Positions 1 to 6,394 are shown, counted from the stretch's first letter. The stretch: DNA of 7,416 nucleotides from JBGSBR01 sp041730495 (GCA_041730495.1 JBGSBR010000037.1:1-7416), one strand, 5' to 3'. Notes: a model not told the origin generated them from the sequence alone. A program made the numbers and translations.

Positions 1-842
1 TTGATCCGTGGAGCAATCACGAAGCCGATCTCGTATGGCGTAATTGGTTTATTATCGATTTTAGCTTCTTTGCAGATCTGCAAGATACCGATGCGCTTCA
101 CATGATTGAAACGTTTCAAACCATGTGCGACTACACTGCGTGATGGACCGACAAGCGGTACGAGATCTGCCACAGTACCAATTGATGCGAGAGCTAAGTA
201 ATCAGTTTTGAAGTTATTAGTTAGCCGCACTTTATATTTACTGTCTGACATGAAATGCTCAGCAATCTCTTTAGCCACGAAGTAGGCTGCTCCAGATCCC
301 GAGAGTGCGGGGATGTGGAAGATCGCTTTAGCAGCTTCGGGTATCTGCTCTTGCTTATGATGGTGGTCAGTGATGATGACATCGATACCAAGTGTTTTGG
401 CATATTTGATCTGCTCGACTGCTGTAATACCATGATCGACACTGATGATCAGCGCTGGGTCATAGTCAGCTTTGATACGATCTATCCCGATGATCGAAAA
501 TCCATAACCCTCTAGTTTGCGATGTGGCACATATGGCATGACTTTAAATCCCAGCATGTTGAGCGTCTCCCACATGATCGCGCCACCCGTGATGCCATCT
601 GCATCGTAATCCGTATACACAACAACTGTCTTGTTTTCTTGTTTGACCTTCTCCAGTGTTTCAAAAAGAGTCTTGATCTGTTTCACACTAAAACCAAAAT
701 CTTTGAGACTAAATGACTGTGGATCTGGTGGATTGAGAAACTCTTCACGATTCTCGATCTTACGTAATATAAGTAGTTTTTCGACAAGCTCTTTTGGAGA
801 AATTCTATTTGCGGTAATAGTCTCTTTTATAGTCAGTTTCAT
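1..842 (-). CDS. recJ: Single-stranded-DNA-specific exonuclease RecJ (N-terminal part, cut by window edge)
   Basis: RecJ is a cytoplasmic 5'-3' exonuclease for single-stranded DNA, used in recombination and in base-excision and mismatch repair. The first 280 residues are present; the C-terminal end lies beyond position 1. All DHH-family metal-binding motifs are visible: TDYDADG at residues 77-83, the Asp of SVDHGI (D136), ITDHH at 157-161 and GTVADLVPL at 222-230. The fragment ends in IAPRI, matching the start of the RecJ PRINA-type motif. The start at 842 is the simplest choice, but an in-frame ATG five codons upstream (857) lies inside the adjoining palindromic element; an in-frame TAG a few codons before it excludes longer forms. 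No Shine-Dalgarno sequence is seen. The gene is last in the nusA-infB series visible here, 80 bp after rmuC. Identity is secure from the motifs; only the exact start is uncertain. Confidence 0.95.
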   Translation of the reverse strand, partial: MKLTIKETITANRISPKELVEKLLILRKIENREEFLNPPDPQSFSLKDFGFSVKQIKTLFETLEKVKQENKTVVVYTDYDADGITGGAIMWETLNMLGFKVMPYVPHRKLEGYGFSIIGIDRIKADYDPALIISVDHGITAVEQIKYAKTLGIDVIITDHHHKQEQIPEAAKAIFHIPALSGSGAAYFVAKEIAEHFMSDSKYKVRLTNNFKTDYLALASIGTVADLVPLVGPSRSVVAHGLKRFNHVKRIGILQICKEAKIDNKPITPYEIGFVIAPRI

Positions 843-852
843 AAGAAGTATT

Positions 853-912
853 GTCATTCCCGACTAGATCGGGAATCCAGTACTGGATCCTCGGATCAAG
901 TCCGAGGATGAC
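853..912. repeat. 60-bp palindromic element with two nested hairpins (REP/MITE-like)
   Basis: The element runs from GTCATTCCCG to CGAGGATGAC. Its halves (853-880 and 883-912) are imperfect inverted copies meeting at a central TA (881-882). Each half also folds alone: an 8-bp stem 856-863/869-876 with loop CTAGA, and a 9-bp stem 887-895/901-909 with loop TCAAG. The base changes between the halves keep each hairpin paired. No T-run follows on the minus strand, so it is not a typical intrinsic terminator. It fills most of the rmuC-recJ gap and may act as a dispersed repeat, an mRNA stabiliser or a cruciform. Similar GTCATTCCCG-type palindromes are dispersed in several bacterial genomes; whether this one is repeated here cannot be seen from one copy. 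Confidence 0.85.
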
Positions 913-922
913 TTAATAATTT

Positions 923-1936
923 TTATTCAATTAATTTTTCTTGCTCGACTCGTTGTTCCACCTGTTTTTCGACCTGAGTCGTCAGCTGCGAAGTTGAGTG
1001 AATCTTCTGTCCCAATGTATTTACATTCTTGATCACCTGAGTGGATTGATTATACGCATTACCCAGATGTTTGTGAAGGAGCGCAATCGATTCATCGGCT
1101 TTTTCATAATCTTTTTTCATGGATTGTAAAATTGCAATGATTTCATGTGCTTGCTTTTCAATACGCTGTCCTTCAAATGAAAGCAAAATTACTTTCAGAT
1201 AGGCATAGAAACTCATTGGTGAAACTGGAATCACGCGTACTTCTTCAGCGAAATCACAGAGTGTCGGAGAGTTGATAATTTCATAGTAAACACTTTCAGC
1301 AGGGATATACATAAGTGCATAATCGATCGTGCCTTCACCCACCAAAATATATTTCTTAGAGATAGATTTGAGATGATTTTTTACATCTTTTTCAAACTCA
1401 CGACGTGCTACAGCTCTCCCCGCTTCATCCACTGCTTCGACCATATGGCGAAAGTTGGACATCGGAAATTTGGCATCAATCGGGATAAAGCCTTGAGAAG
1501 TTTTGATTATTGCATCTACTTTTTCACCACTTTGAAAAGCATGCTGAAGGGCGAAAGAGTCTTGAGGAAGAAACTGAATAAGAAGTTCATTGAGAATTTG
1601 TTCACCAAGCTGACCACGCAGTTTTGGTGATTGGAGTAGATCTTGTAGTTGTTTCATCGAGCGCCCGATCTCGGAGAACTCACCGATCGATTTTTGCACG
1701 CCCATCATCGCTTGCGCAGCATTATCTAGACGTTTGTTGAACTGATCCATGTTTACGGTAAGCCGTTGATCAACTTGATTAGTAGATTTTTCCATTCGCT
1801 CACCCATGTCTTTGATCCAGGCAATAAGCTCATCAGAAGTACCTGATTTTTTCTCAAGATTAGAGAGCCATAAACGAAGTACTACTAGTATGACGACGGT
1901 GCTTACGATGATAAGTATGACAGTAGGAATATCCAT
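923..1936 (-). CDS. rmuC: RmuC-family DNA recombination protein, membrane-anchored nuclease-like
   Basis: RmuC proteins limit recombination at inverted repeats and are thought to be PD-(D/E)XK-fold nucleases. This 337-residue copy is shorter than the E. coli protein (about 475). Residues 4-24 form a hydrophobic membrane anchor, followed by a helical, probably coiled-coil region at about 25-100. The RmuC domain starts at LRGQLGEQIL (106-115); candidate catalytic residues are E112, D141 (VDAII) and D154/K156 in PIDAKFP (152-158). The C-terminus (about 255-337) is helical and ends in a charged Gln/Glu-rich coil. It starts 21 bp after the DHH-like gene without a Shine-Dalgarno sequence; a TATAAT lies 8 nt before the ATG. 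A second ATG 5 nt upstream is out of frame. Its place before recJ suggests a DNA-maintenance pair. Family assignment is firm; substrate is not known from sequence. Confidence 0.95.
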   Translation of the reverse strand: MDIPTVILIIVSTVVILVVLRLWLSNLEKKSGTSDELIAWIKDMGERMEKSTNQVDQRLTVNMDQFNKRLDNAAQAMMGVQKSIGEFSEIGRSMKQLQDLLQSPKLRGQLGEQILNELLIQFLPQDSFALQHAFQSGEKVDAIIKTSQGFIPIDAKFPMSNFRHMVEAVDEAGRAVARREFEKDVKNHLKSISKKYILVGEGTIDYALMYIPAESVYYEIINSPTLCDFAEEVRVIPVSPMSFYAYLKVILLSFEGQRIEKQAHEIIAILQSMKKDYEKADESIALLHKHLGNAYNQSTQVIKNVNTLGQKIHSTSQLTTQVEKQVEQRVEQEKLIE

Positions 1937-1944
1937 GCCATACG

Positions 1945-1950
1945 ATTATA
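1945..1950 (-). promoter_or_regulatory. Possible -10 box directly before rmuC
   Basis: A perfect TATAAT on the minus strand ends 8 nt before the rmuC ATG, so a start here would give an almost leaderless mRNA. The best -35 at 17 bp (TGGCGG) is poor and no TG extension is present. AT-rich sequence makes chance matches common, so this is a weak candidate for an internal operon promoter. Confidence 0.25.
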
Positions 1951-1957
1951 CTCGAAT

Positions 1958-3052
1958 TTAGACAAGCCCGCCACTTTCAGAGAAGATTTTTGGTTTCAAC
2001 CAGTTTTCTGGATTTCCAGACTCTTGTCCTTCATCACTCATATCATCGACCTCCACATCTTCAAGAGGACGTTGATTGTCCATTACTTGTGGCTGTGGAG
2101 GCATTTGCTGATTTTGAGGCATTTGATTCATGGGCATTGGTTGTGGATTCATGTTGTAGTTTTGTCCTTGTGGCATAGGATTCATCTGAGGAAACGGTGC
2201 TGGTTGACCGAAGTTACCACCCATACGAGGTTGCTGACCACCAAACTGGGGCATCATTGGCATCCCACCCATATTTGGTGCTCCTGGATTACCCATAGGA
2301 CGCATTGGCTTCTTGACTGCTCCAGCTCTCATCAGAGCTGCCACTGTTTCATACGTATCAGCATTTACAGAGTATGCACCAAGATTATTGGTCGCCATCA
2401 TGATACCAGAGTGTAAGTTGGTCGCAATATCACGATCAAGCTCGATTTTAAGACCTTGGATTACTTTGAGGACAATCTCTGAAGTTGAAGAACTTGATTT
2501 AGCCACTAGATTAATCGTTCCATAATTATTATTTATGAGATGACGATCAATATTAATGATATTTTTACCTTGGAAGGTATTTTGATTTTTAGTGTAAATA
2601 TCACCTAAACTATTCAAGTTTGGCGCATCGATTGTGATGATGAAATCAATTGCTCCACCAGTGTATGAATACTGAATATCTTTTGAATCAAGTTTATTTT
2701 GACCTTCGCGAGGGATGATAACGATATTAAATCGTTCATTTTGAATGTTGTAGTCTACTTTATCGATAGCACCTTCGGTATATGGGAAAGAAACTACAAG
2801 GTTATTACCACCAGTGGTAAACTCAGTTTTGATTTTATCAGCTCCAACCATATCTACCTGGGCTTTTTCAGCCGCAACAAGAGACACATTTTTACCCATT
2901 TTGGTAAGTGCGAGATACAATGATGTACCAGCAGCGGCTGCATCTGGAGTAGCTTTTGCAGGAAGCACGATGATACCTGAGCTATTTTTAGTGATTAGCT
3001 CACGGATCTGACTAAGTTCTTTATCGATGTTTTGTGGTTGATTAGGCATCAT
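1958..3052 (-). CDS. Degenerate DHH-family (NrnA-like) protein with Met/Pro/Gln/Asn-rich tail, probable pseudoenzyme
   Basis: The first 245 or so residues follow the layout of NrnA/RecJ-type DHH phosphoesterases, but metal-binding positions are altered. PDAAAAG (36-42) stands where the family has PDGDAxG, losing the second Asp; TIDAPNLNSLG (140-150) keeps one Asp; NIDRH (167-171) replaces DHH with DRH; GIMMATN (216-222) replaces the GIxTDTG motif and loses its Asp. The fold landmarks NNNYGTINLV, SSSTSE and TYETVAALMRAGA remain. Residues 249-325 are low-complexity, rich in Met, Pro, Gln, Asn and Gly; 330-344 are acidic; the end is NWLKPKIFSESGGLV. Family enzymes degrade short RNA or cyclic dinucleotides; this copy is probably not catalytic and may bind RNA, nucleotides or a partner. 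It lies 18 bp after infB. ATG codons at 3052 and 3049 are both possible starts. The fold call is by eye; loss of activity is inference. Confidence 0.75.
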   Translation of the reverse strand: MMPNQPQNIDKELSQIRELITKNSSGIIVLPAKATPDAAAAGTSLYLALTKMGKNVSLVAAEKAQVDMVGADKIKTEFTTGGNNLVVSFPYTEGAIDKVDYNIQNERFNIVIIPREGQNKLDSKDIQYSYTGGAIDFIITIDAPNLNSLGDIYTKNQNTFQGKNIINIDRHLINNNYGTINLVAKSSSSTSEIVLKVIQGLKIELDRDIATNLHSGIMMATNNLGAYSVNADTYETVAALMRAGAVKKPMRPMGNPGAPNMGGMPMMPQFGGQQPRMGGNFGQPAPFPQMNPMPQGQNYNMNPQPMPMNQMPQNQQMPPQPQVMDNQRPLEDVEVDDMSDEGQESGNPENWLKPKIFSESGGLV

Positions 3053-3070
3053 ATGTACCGGTAGAATTTA

Positions 3071-4510
3071 TTATAGGATAAATTTTACCACATCTCCAAC
3101 CTTTATGTCAAGTAGAGGTGAAAATAGCATTCCGCACTCTTGATCTTTTTTGACCTCATCTGTGCCTTTTGCACGGATCTTGAGCGAAACGAGGCGAGAT
3201 TTACCGACTGATACCTTGTTTCTGAACACTTCTGCAGGATCACCGACATTGATCTTTCCTTTGGTTACTTTGGCTCCAAAGATGGTTTCGCCATCGATGA
3301 TGAAGGTTGCCAGTATTTTAGCTTCTGCTTTCAGATTCTTTTCTTGTTCTTCTTTTTCTCGCATCAGATCTGATACCTCTTGAAGCTCTTCGAGGAGCTC
3401 ATAGATGATTTCATATGTCTTGATGATTACTTTTTCTTGTTTGGCGAGATCGATTACATCATTGATGATTGGCACTGAAAAACCGATGACGATTGCTCCA
3501 GTTGTTTTGGCGAGGAAGATATCTGAACGATGCACAGGTCCAATGGCACTTAAGATAATATTAACGTTTTTGTTTTTCGATAGTGTCTGTACTACTGCTT
3601 CAAGTGAACCTTGTGAGTCCGCTTTGATCACGAGTGAAAGCTTTTTACCTTCATCTTTAGGAGCCATCATGGTCTCAAATGTATGAGTAGGTGCGACTAC
3701 TGCAGCAGCTTTAGTGGATTCTTTTTCATCTGTAGTGATAAGTGTACCGACTTCTGGCATATCTGAGAAGCCAAGCAGCTCAAATGGTGTCGATGGTTGG
3801 ACTTCTTTGAGAGAAGCTCCTGTATCAGAGATCAGTGAGCGTACACGGATTTTGACGTCTTCTGAGTACACGTCATCCCCGACTTTGAGTACACCATCTT
3901 TGATGATCACACTGGCTACGATGCCACGTTGATCTTTCTTGGTTTCAATGATGTAAGCTTGCATTGGGTTGGTTAGTTCATACGTAAACTGTTTATCTGA
4001 GGCAAGCAATAAGATCGATTCAAGCAGCTCAGGTACACCGTTTCCGGTTTTAGCTGAGATTGGGAGTGCGATTACATTTCCACCTTTGTCTTCGGTGATT
4101 ACTTCATGTTTGAGCAAGTCACGTTTTACTTTTTCAGGATTAGCATCAGGAAGATCAGATTTATTGAGTGCAACGATGAAAGGAATCCCTGCATTTTTGA
4201 TATGAAAAATTGACTCAACTGTTTGAGGTTTAAGTGAATCTTTCGCATCAATCACAAGAATGGCCATATCTGCGACAGTCGCTCCACGAGCTCTGAGCTG
4301 TGAGAAGGCTTCGTGTCCAGGAGTATCAATGAATGTGATACGTGATGTATCATAGCCAGCGATGCCGGTTTCGATTTCATATGCACCGATGCGTTGAGTG
4401 ATACCGCCATGTTCTTTGGCAGCTACACGACTTTTACGGATAAAATCCAGCAAGCTGGTCTTACCATGATCTACGTGTCCAAGGATAGTTACTACTGGTG
4501 GTCTTTGCAT
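3071..4510 (-). CDS. infB: Translation initiation factor IF-2, minimal form
   Basis: IF-2 is the GTPase that places initiator fMet-tRNA in the ribosomal P site and promotes subunit joining. The protein has 479 residues against about 890 in E. coli: the N-terminal extension is missing and the G domain begins almost at residue 1. GTPase motifs are GHVDHGKT (11-18), GGITQRIGAYEI with switch Thr38, DTPGH (62-66), NKSD (116-119) and SAKTG (152-156). Domain II follows (about 180-270), then domain III with VIKADSQGSLEAV (294-306), a long helix (about 365-400) and the fMet-tRNA-binding domain IV (about 400-479). An in-frame TAA eight codons upstream, with no start codon between, confirms that the short form is genuine. 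It lies 38 bp after nusA and shows no Shine-Dalgarno sequence. The order nusA-infB is widely conserved; rbfA and truB, often found next, are absent. Confidence 0.97.
   Translation of the reverse strand: MQRPPVVTILGHVDHGKTSLLDFIRKSRVAAKEHGGITQRIGAYEIETGIAGYDTSRITFIDTPGHEAFSQLRARGATVADMAILVIDAKDSLKPQTVESIFHIKNAGIPFIVALNKSDLPDANPEKVKRDLLKHEVITEDKGGNVIALPISAKTGNGVPELLESILLLASDKQFTYELTNPMQAYIIETKKDQRGIVASVIIKDGVLKVGDDVYSEDVKIRVRSLISDTGASLKEVQPSTPFELLGFSDMPEVGTLITTDEKESTKAAAVVAPTHTFETMMAPKDEGKKLSLVIKADSQGSLEAVVQTLSKNKNVNIILSAIGPVHRSDIFLAKTTGAIVIGFSVPIINDVIDLAKQEKVIIKTYEIIYELLEELQEVSDLMREKEEQEKNLKAEAKILATFIIDGETIFGAKVTKGKINVGDPAEVFRNKVSVGKSRLVSLKIRAKGTDEVKKDQECGMLFSPLLDIKVGDVVKFIL
3074..3103 (-). 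promoter_or_regulatory. Possible internal promoter for the DHH-like gene
   Basis: A TATAAT box on the minus strand overlaps the last codons and stop of infB, with TGGAGA at 17 bp spacing (or TTGGAG at 18) as a -35. It would give a leader of about 10 nt before the tandem ATGs. The match is moderate and lies within coding sequence, so this is tentative. Confidence 0.25.
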
Positions 4511-4548
4511 TTCTAAGCGGAATAATACTAATTAAGAGAACAATTCAG

Positions 4549-5751
4549 TTATTTCTCTTCCGTTGTTTCTTCTGGTTGTGCTTCTGTAGATGGTTCAGGA
4601 GTTTCTGCCTCAGCAGGAGCTGCTTCTTCAGTAGCAGGTTCTTCTGCAACTACTGGAGTCTGAGCGTCATCATCTTGTGTATCATCAGCAGGAGTCACTG
4701 GTGCTTCAGCACTATCATCAGCTGTGACTACTTCTTCTGTTGGTTCTTCTTCGACAACTGTTTCTTCAACTGCTGTTTCTTTCTTTTCTGCACCTGGTGT
4801 GGCGATCTGTGCAATATCAATCTCATAACCGACAAGTCTTGCAGCAAGATTTACGTTTACGCCACCACGACCGATTGCGAGTGGAGCTTGAGCTTCTTCG
4901 ACGGTTACTTTAGCACGTTTATTCACTTCATCAAGTTCGACTGAGATTACTTTGGCTGGTGACAGAGCGCTAGTGATAAATGTCTTTGTATCAGCATTCC
5001 ATTGGATGATATCGATTTTTTCTTGACCATTGAGCTCATCTGTGACTGTTTGTACACGAACACCTTTTTGTCCGACACAAGCACCGACTGGATCTACTCC
5101 ATTTTGAGTACTGTGTACAGCGATTTTGGCGCGTTCACCTGGTTCACGGACTACATTTTTGATCTCGACAGTACCTGATGCGATCTCTGGCACTTCACGT
5201 TTGAAAAGCTCTTTGATAAGCTCTGGTGCACTACGTGAGAGTACGATACGTGAGTATCCAGCTTTATTACTACCAATTTCTTTGAGATAAAAAATATATT
5301 TATTGTTGATACTATATGTTTCGTGTCTGATCTGCTCTTCTTTTGGGATCACTCCTTCAGCTTTGCCGAGATCGACGTATACATTGTATGGATCTTGGCG
5401 GATCACACGTCCACGGACGAGTGTACCGATCTGATCTTGATAATGAGTGATTACTGTTTTCTTTTCTGCTTCACGGATTTTCTGAATGATGACTTGGCGA
5501 GCTGTTTGAGCTGCGATGCGACCAAAGCCTGGAGGGGTGATATCATCACCATTTTTCATGATTCGTGTTTCACCATCTTTACCATTTACTACGACTTCAA
5601 CAGCTTCATCTTCGACATATTCTGGATGTTCTTTATGAAAAGCTGCAAGGATAGCTGCTTGCATAGAAGAGATAACGTCTTCGACGCTAATTCCTCGTTC
5701 TGACGCGACTTGGTTAAGAGCTAATGAAAACTCACTTTTTACAACTACCAT
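4549..5751 (-). CDS. nusA: Transcription termination/antitermination factor NusA with acidic tail
   Basis: NusA binds RNA polymerase and nascent RNA and controls pausing, termination and antitermination. The 400-residue protein has an N-terminal polymerase-binding domain (about 1-105, ending in GRIAAQTARQVIIQKIREAE), an S1 domain (about 108-175, GTLVRGRVIRQDPYNVYVDLG), KH1 (VGACVGQKGVRVQ, about 222-234) and KH2 (PLAIGRGGVNVNLAARLVG, 290-308). The N-terminal domain looks 25-30 residues shorter than usual. Residues 320-400 form a disordered Glu/Pro/Thr/Ala-rich acidic tail; helix-hairpin-helix AR repeats of the E. coli type are absent. MVVVKSEF is the chosen start because the NusA homology begins there. 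An extended -10 promoter ends 6 nt before this ATG, suggesting a leaderless mRNA. The gene opens the minus-strand series; rimP, its usual upstream neighbour, is not present. Confidence 0.97.
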   Translation of the reverse strand: MVVVKSEFSLALNQVASERGISVEDVISSMQAAILAAFHKEHPEYVEDEAVEVVVNGKDGETRIMKNGDDITPPGFGRIAAQTARQVIIQKIREAEKKTVITHYQDQIGTLVRGRVIRQDPYNVYVDLGKAEGVIPKEEQIRHETYSINNKYIFYLKEIGSNKAGYSRIVLSRSAPELIKELFKREVPEIASGTVEIKNVVREPGERAKIAVHSTQNGVDPVGACVGQKGVRVQTVTDELNGQEKIDIIQWNADTKTFITSALSPAKVISVELDEVNKRAKVTVEEAQAPLAIGRGGVNVNLAARLVGYEIDIAQIATPGAEKKETAVEETVVEEEPTEEVVTADDSAEAPVTPADDTQDDDAQTPVVAEEPATEEAAPAEAETPEPSTEAQPEETTEEK

Positions 5752-5757
5752 AACGTA

Positions 5758-5785
5758 ATTCTAGCACAAAACACAGGAAAATCAA
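5758..5785 (-). promoter_or_regulatory. nusA promoter, extended -10, leaderless
   Basis: On the minus strand, TTGATT (5780-5785) and TAGAAT (5758-5763) are separated by 16 bp, with TG one base before the -10, giving TGCTAGAAT. The -10 ends 6 nt before the nusA ATG, so the expected transcript start falls on or beside the start codon. The block TTTTGTGCTARAAT recurs upstream of the EVE gene, which supports a real promoter motif. Confidence 0.65.
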
Positions 5786-5854
5786 TGAAGGATGTAGTCA
5801 AGCAACTAAAAAACTAGAAATTCTTAAAACCAAGCATCTCTTATCCTATAATAA

Positions 5855-5883
5855 TTGACTTCTTGGGTAAAAAAACGTATAAT
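5855..5883 (+). promoter_or_regulatory. Near-consensus sigma-70 type promoter for the small membrane protein gene
   Basis: TTGACT (5855-5860) and TATAAT (5878-5883) are separated by exactly 17 bp: 11 of 12 consensus bases with ideal spacing. Transcription should begin near 5890, about 140 nt before the ATG at 6030. It faces away from the nusA promoter, so the region is divergent. This is the strongest promoter match in the window. Confidence 0.8.
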
Positions 5884-5892
5884 TACGCTGTG

Positions 5893-5906
5893 AAGTCAGC
5901 TGACTT
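5893..5906. promoter_or_regulatory. 14-bp perfect palindrome at the predicted transcript start, possible operator
   Basis: AAGTCAGCTGACTT is a perfect palindrome just after the predicted +1 of the plus-strand promoter. Its half-site GAAGTCA also occurs inverted as TGACTTC (5856-5862), overlapping the -35 box. Placement over the -35 and the early transcribed region is typical of repressor operators. It could instead be a 5'-end hairpin in the RNA. One such palindrome could arise by chance in a window this size. Confidence 0.35.
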
Positions 5907-6019
5907 TGCACATTCAAATTTTGCGGTGCTCACGAAACGTAATGATGAGAAAAGCAATTTGCTTGCTAACACTCATACTTACTAATCGTAGCTTATGTAA
6001 AATTATCACCATCTTTTCG
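5907..6019 (+). other. Leader region of the small membrane protein transcript
   Basis: About 110 nt between the palindrome and the Shine-Dalgarno site hold no convincing gene. One modest hairpin can be drawn: ATGAG/CTCAT (5945-5949/5972-5976) enclosing AAGCA/TGCTT (5952-5956/5960-5964). I recognise no known riboswitch or small RNA. The length is unusual beside the other genes, whose predicted leaders are close to zero. Confidence 0.35.
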
Positions 6020-6025
6020 AAGGAG
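6020..6025 (+). promoter_or_regulatory. Shine-Dalgarno site of the small membrane protein gene
   Basis: AAGGAG lies 4 nt before the ATG at 6030 and decides this start against the overlapping frame that begins upstream at 5906. It is the clearest ribosome binding site in the window; the minus-strand operon genes have none. Confidence 0.8.
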
Positions 6026-6029
6026 TCTT

Positions 6030-6377
6030 ATGACTACCACGCTGTTGCTCATAATCTTAAACGGCATCCTCATGATTTGCGGAAGCATACTTTTTGCAAT
6101 CGCAGTCAGCAACAATGATGACAAAATGCAAAAAGTTTCAGTTGCACTTAACGCCAGCACTGGTTTCATCATGCTTGTGTTGACTCAAAGTAGCGTTGTG
6201 GCATACTGGGCGGGAATCTTTACCGCTGCAACACTCTACACATTTGGTATCATCGCCAAAAAAGAGCGACAAAATGCTGAAAACCGCGCTGCGCTCGAAG
6301 AAGCACGACAAGATCTACAACGGTTCCGAAATCGCTTTGGCGATGGCGGCTTTACTGAAAAAGGAGGTGAACGATAA
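6030..6377 (+). CDS. Small three-helix membrane protein of unknown function
   Basis: I do not recognise this 115-residue protein. Hydrophobic segments at about 4-26, 36-52 and 55-76 look like three transmembrane helices with a short NNDDKMQK loop after the first. Residues 77-101 (starting KKERQNAENRA) form a charged, probably helical or coiled-coil tail, followed by a Gly-rich end. The positive charge after helix 3 suggests a cytoplasmic C-terminus and external N-terminus. It has its own near-consensus promoter, a leader, a good Shine-Dalgarno site and a strong terminator, so it is a self-contained single-gene unit and very probably expressed. Many codons end in C (ATC, CTC, AAC, GCC), more than in the operon to its left, which may hint at different expression or origin. 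Size and topology recall holin-like or small accessory membrane proteins, but nothing in the sequence confirms that. Confidence 0.75.
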   Translation: MTTTLLLIILNGILMICGSILFAIAVSNNDDKMQKVSVALNASTGFIMLVLTQSSVVAYWAGIFTAATLYTFGIIAKKERQNAENRAALEEARQDLQRFRNRFGDGGFTEKGGER

Positions 6378-6394
6378 CTTTTACACCGCAAAAG

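Noticed and set aside
853..912. Reading the palindromic element as the rmuC transcription terminator
   Set aside because: Neither hairpin is followed by a T-run on the minus strand.
2024..2416. 130-residue His/Trp-rich plus-strand frame opposite the low-complexity tail
   Set aside because: It is an antisense shadow created by Met/Pro/Gln codons on the minus strand.
3068..3081. TTATTATAGGATAA, found inverted again at 5841-5854
   Set aside because: A 14-base AT-rich match is expected about once by chance in a window this size, and one copy includes the infB stop codon.
4498..4944. 148-residue Cys/Phe-rich plus-strand frame opposite the NusA tail
   Set aside because: Its composition is the mirror of GAA/GCA-type codons in the acidic NusA tail; no initiation signal.
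5906..6118. Open frame starting with TTG, containing MMRKAICLLTLILTN, which looks slightly like a signal peptide
   Set aside because: It has no ribosome binding site, overlaps the well-supported membrane protein gene in another frame, and its C-terminal part is His/Arg-rich and gene-unlike.
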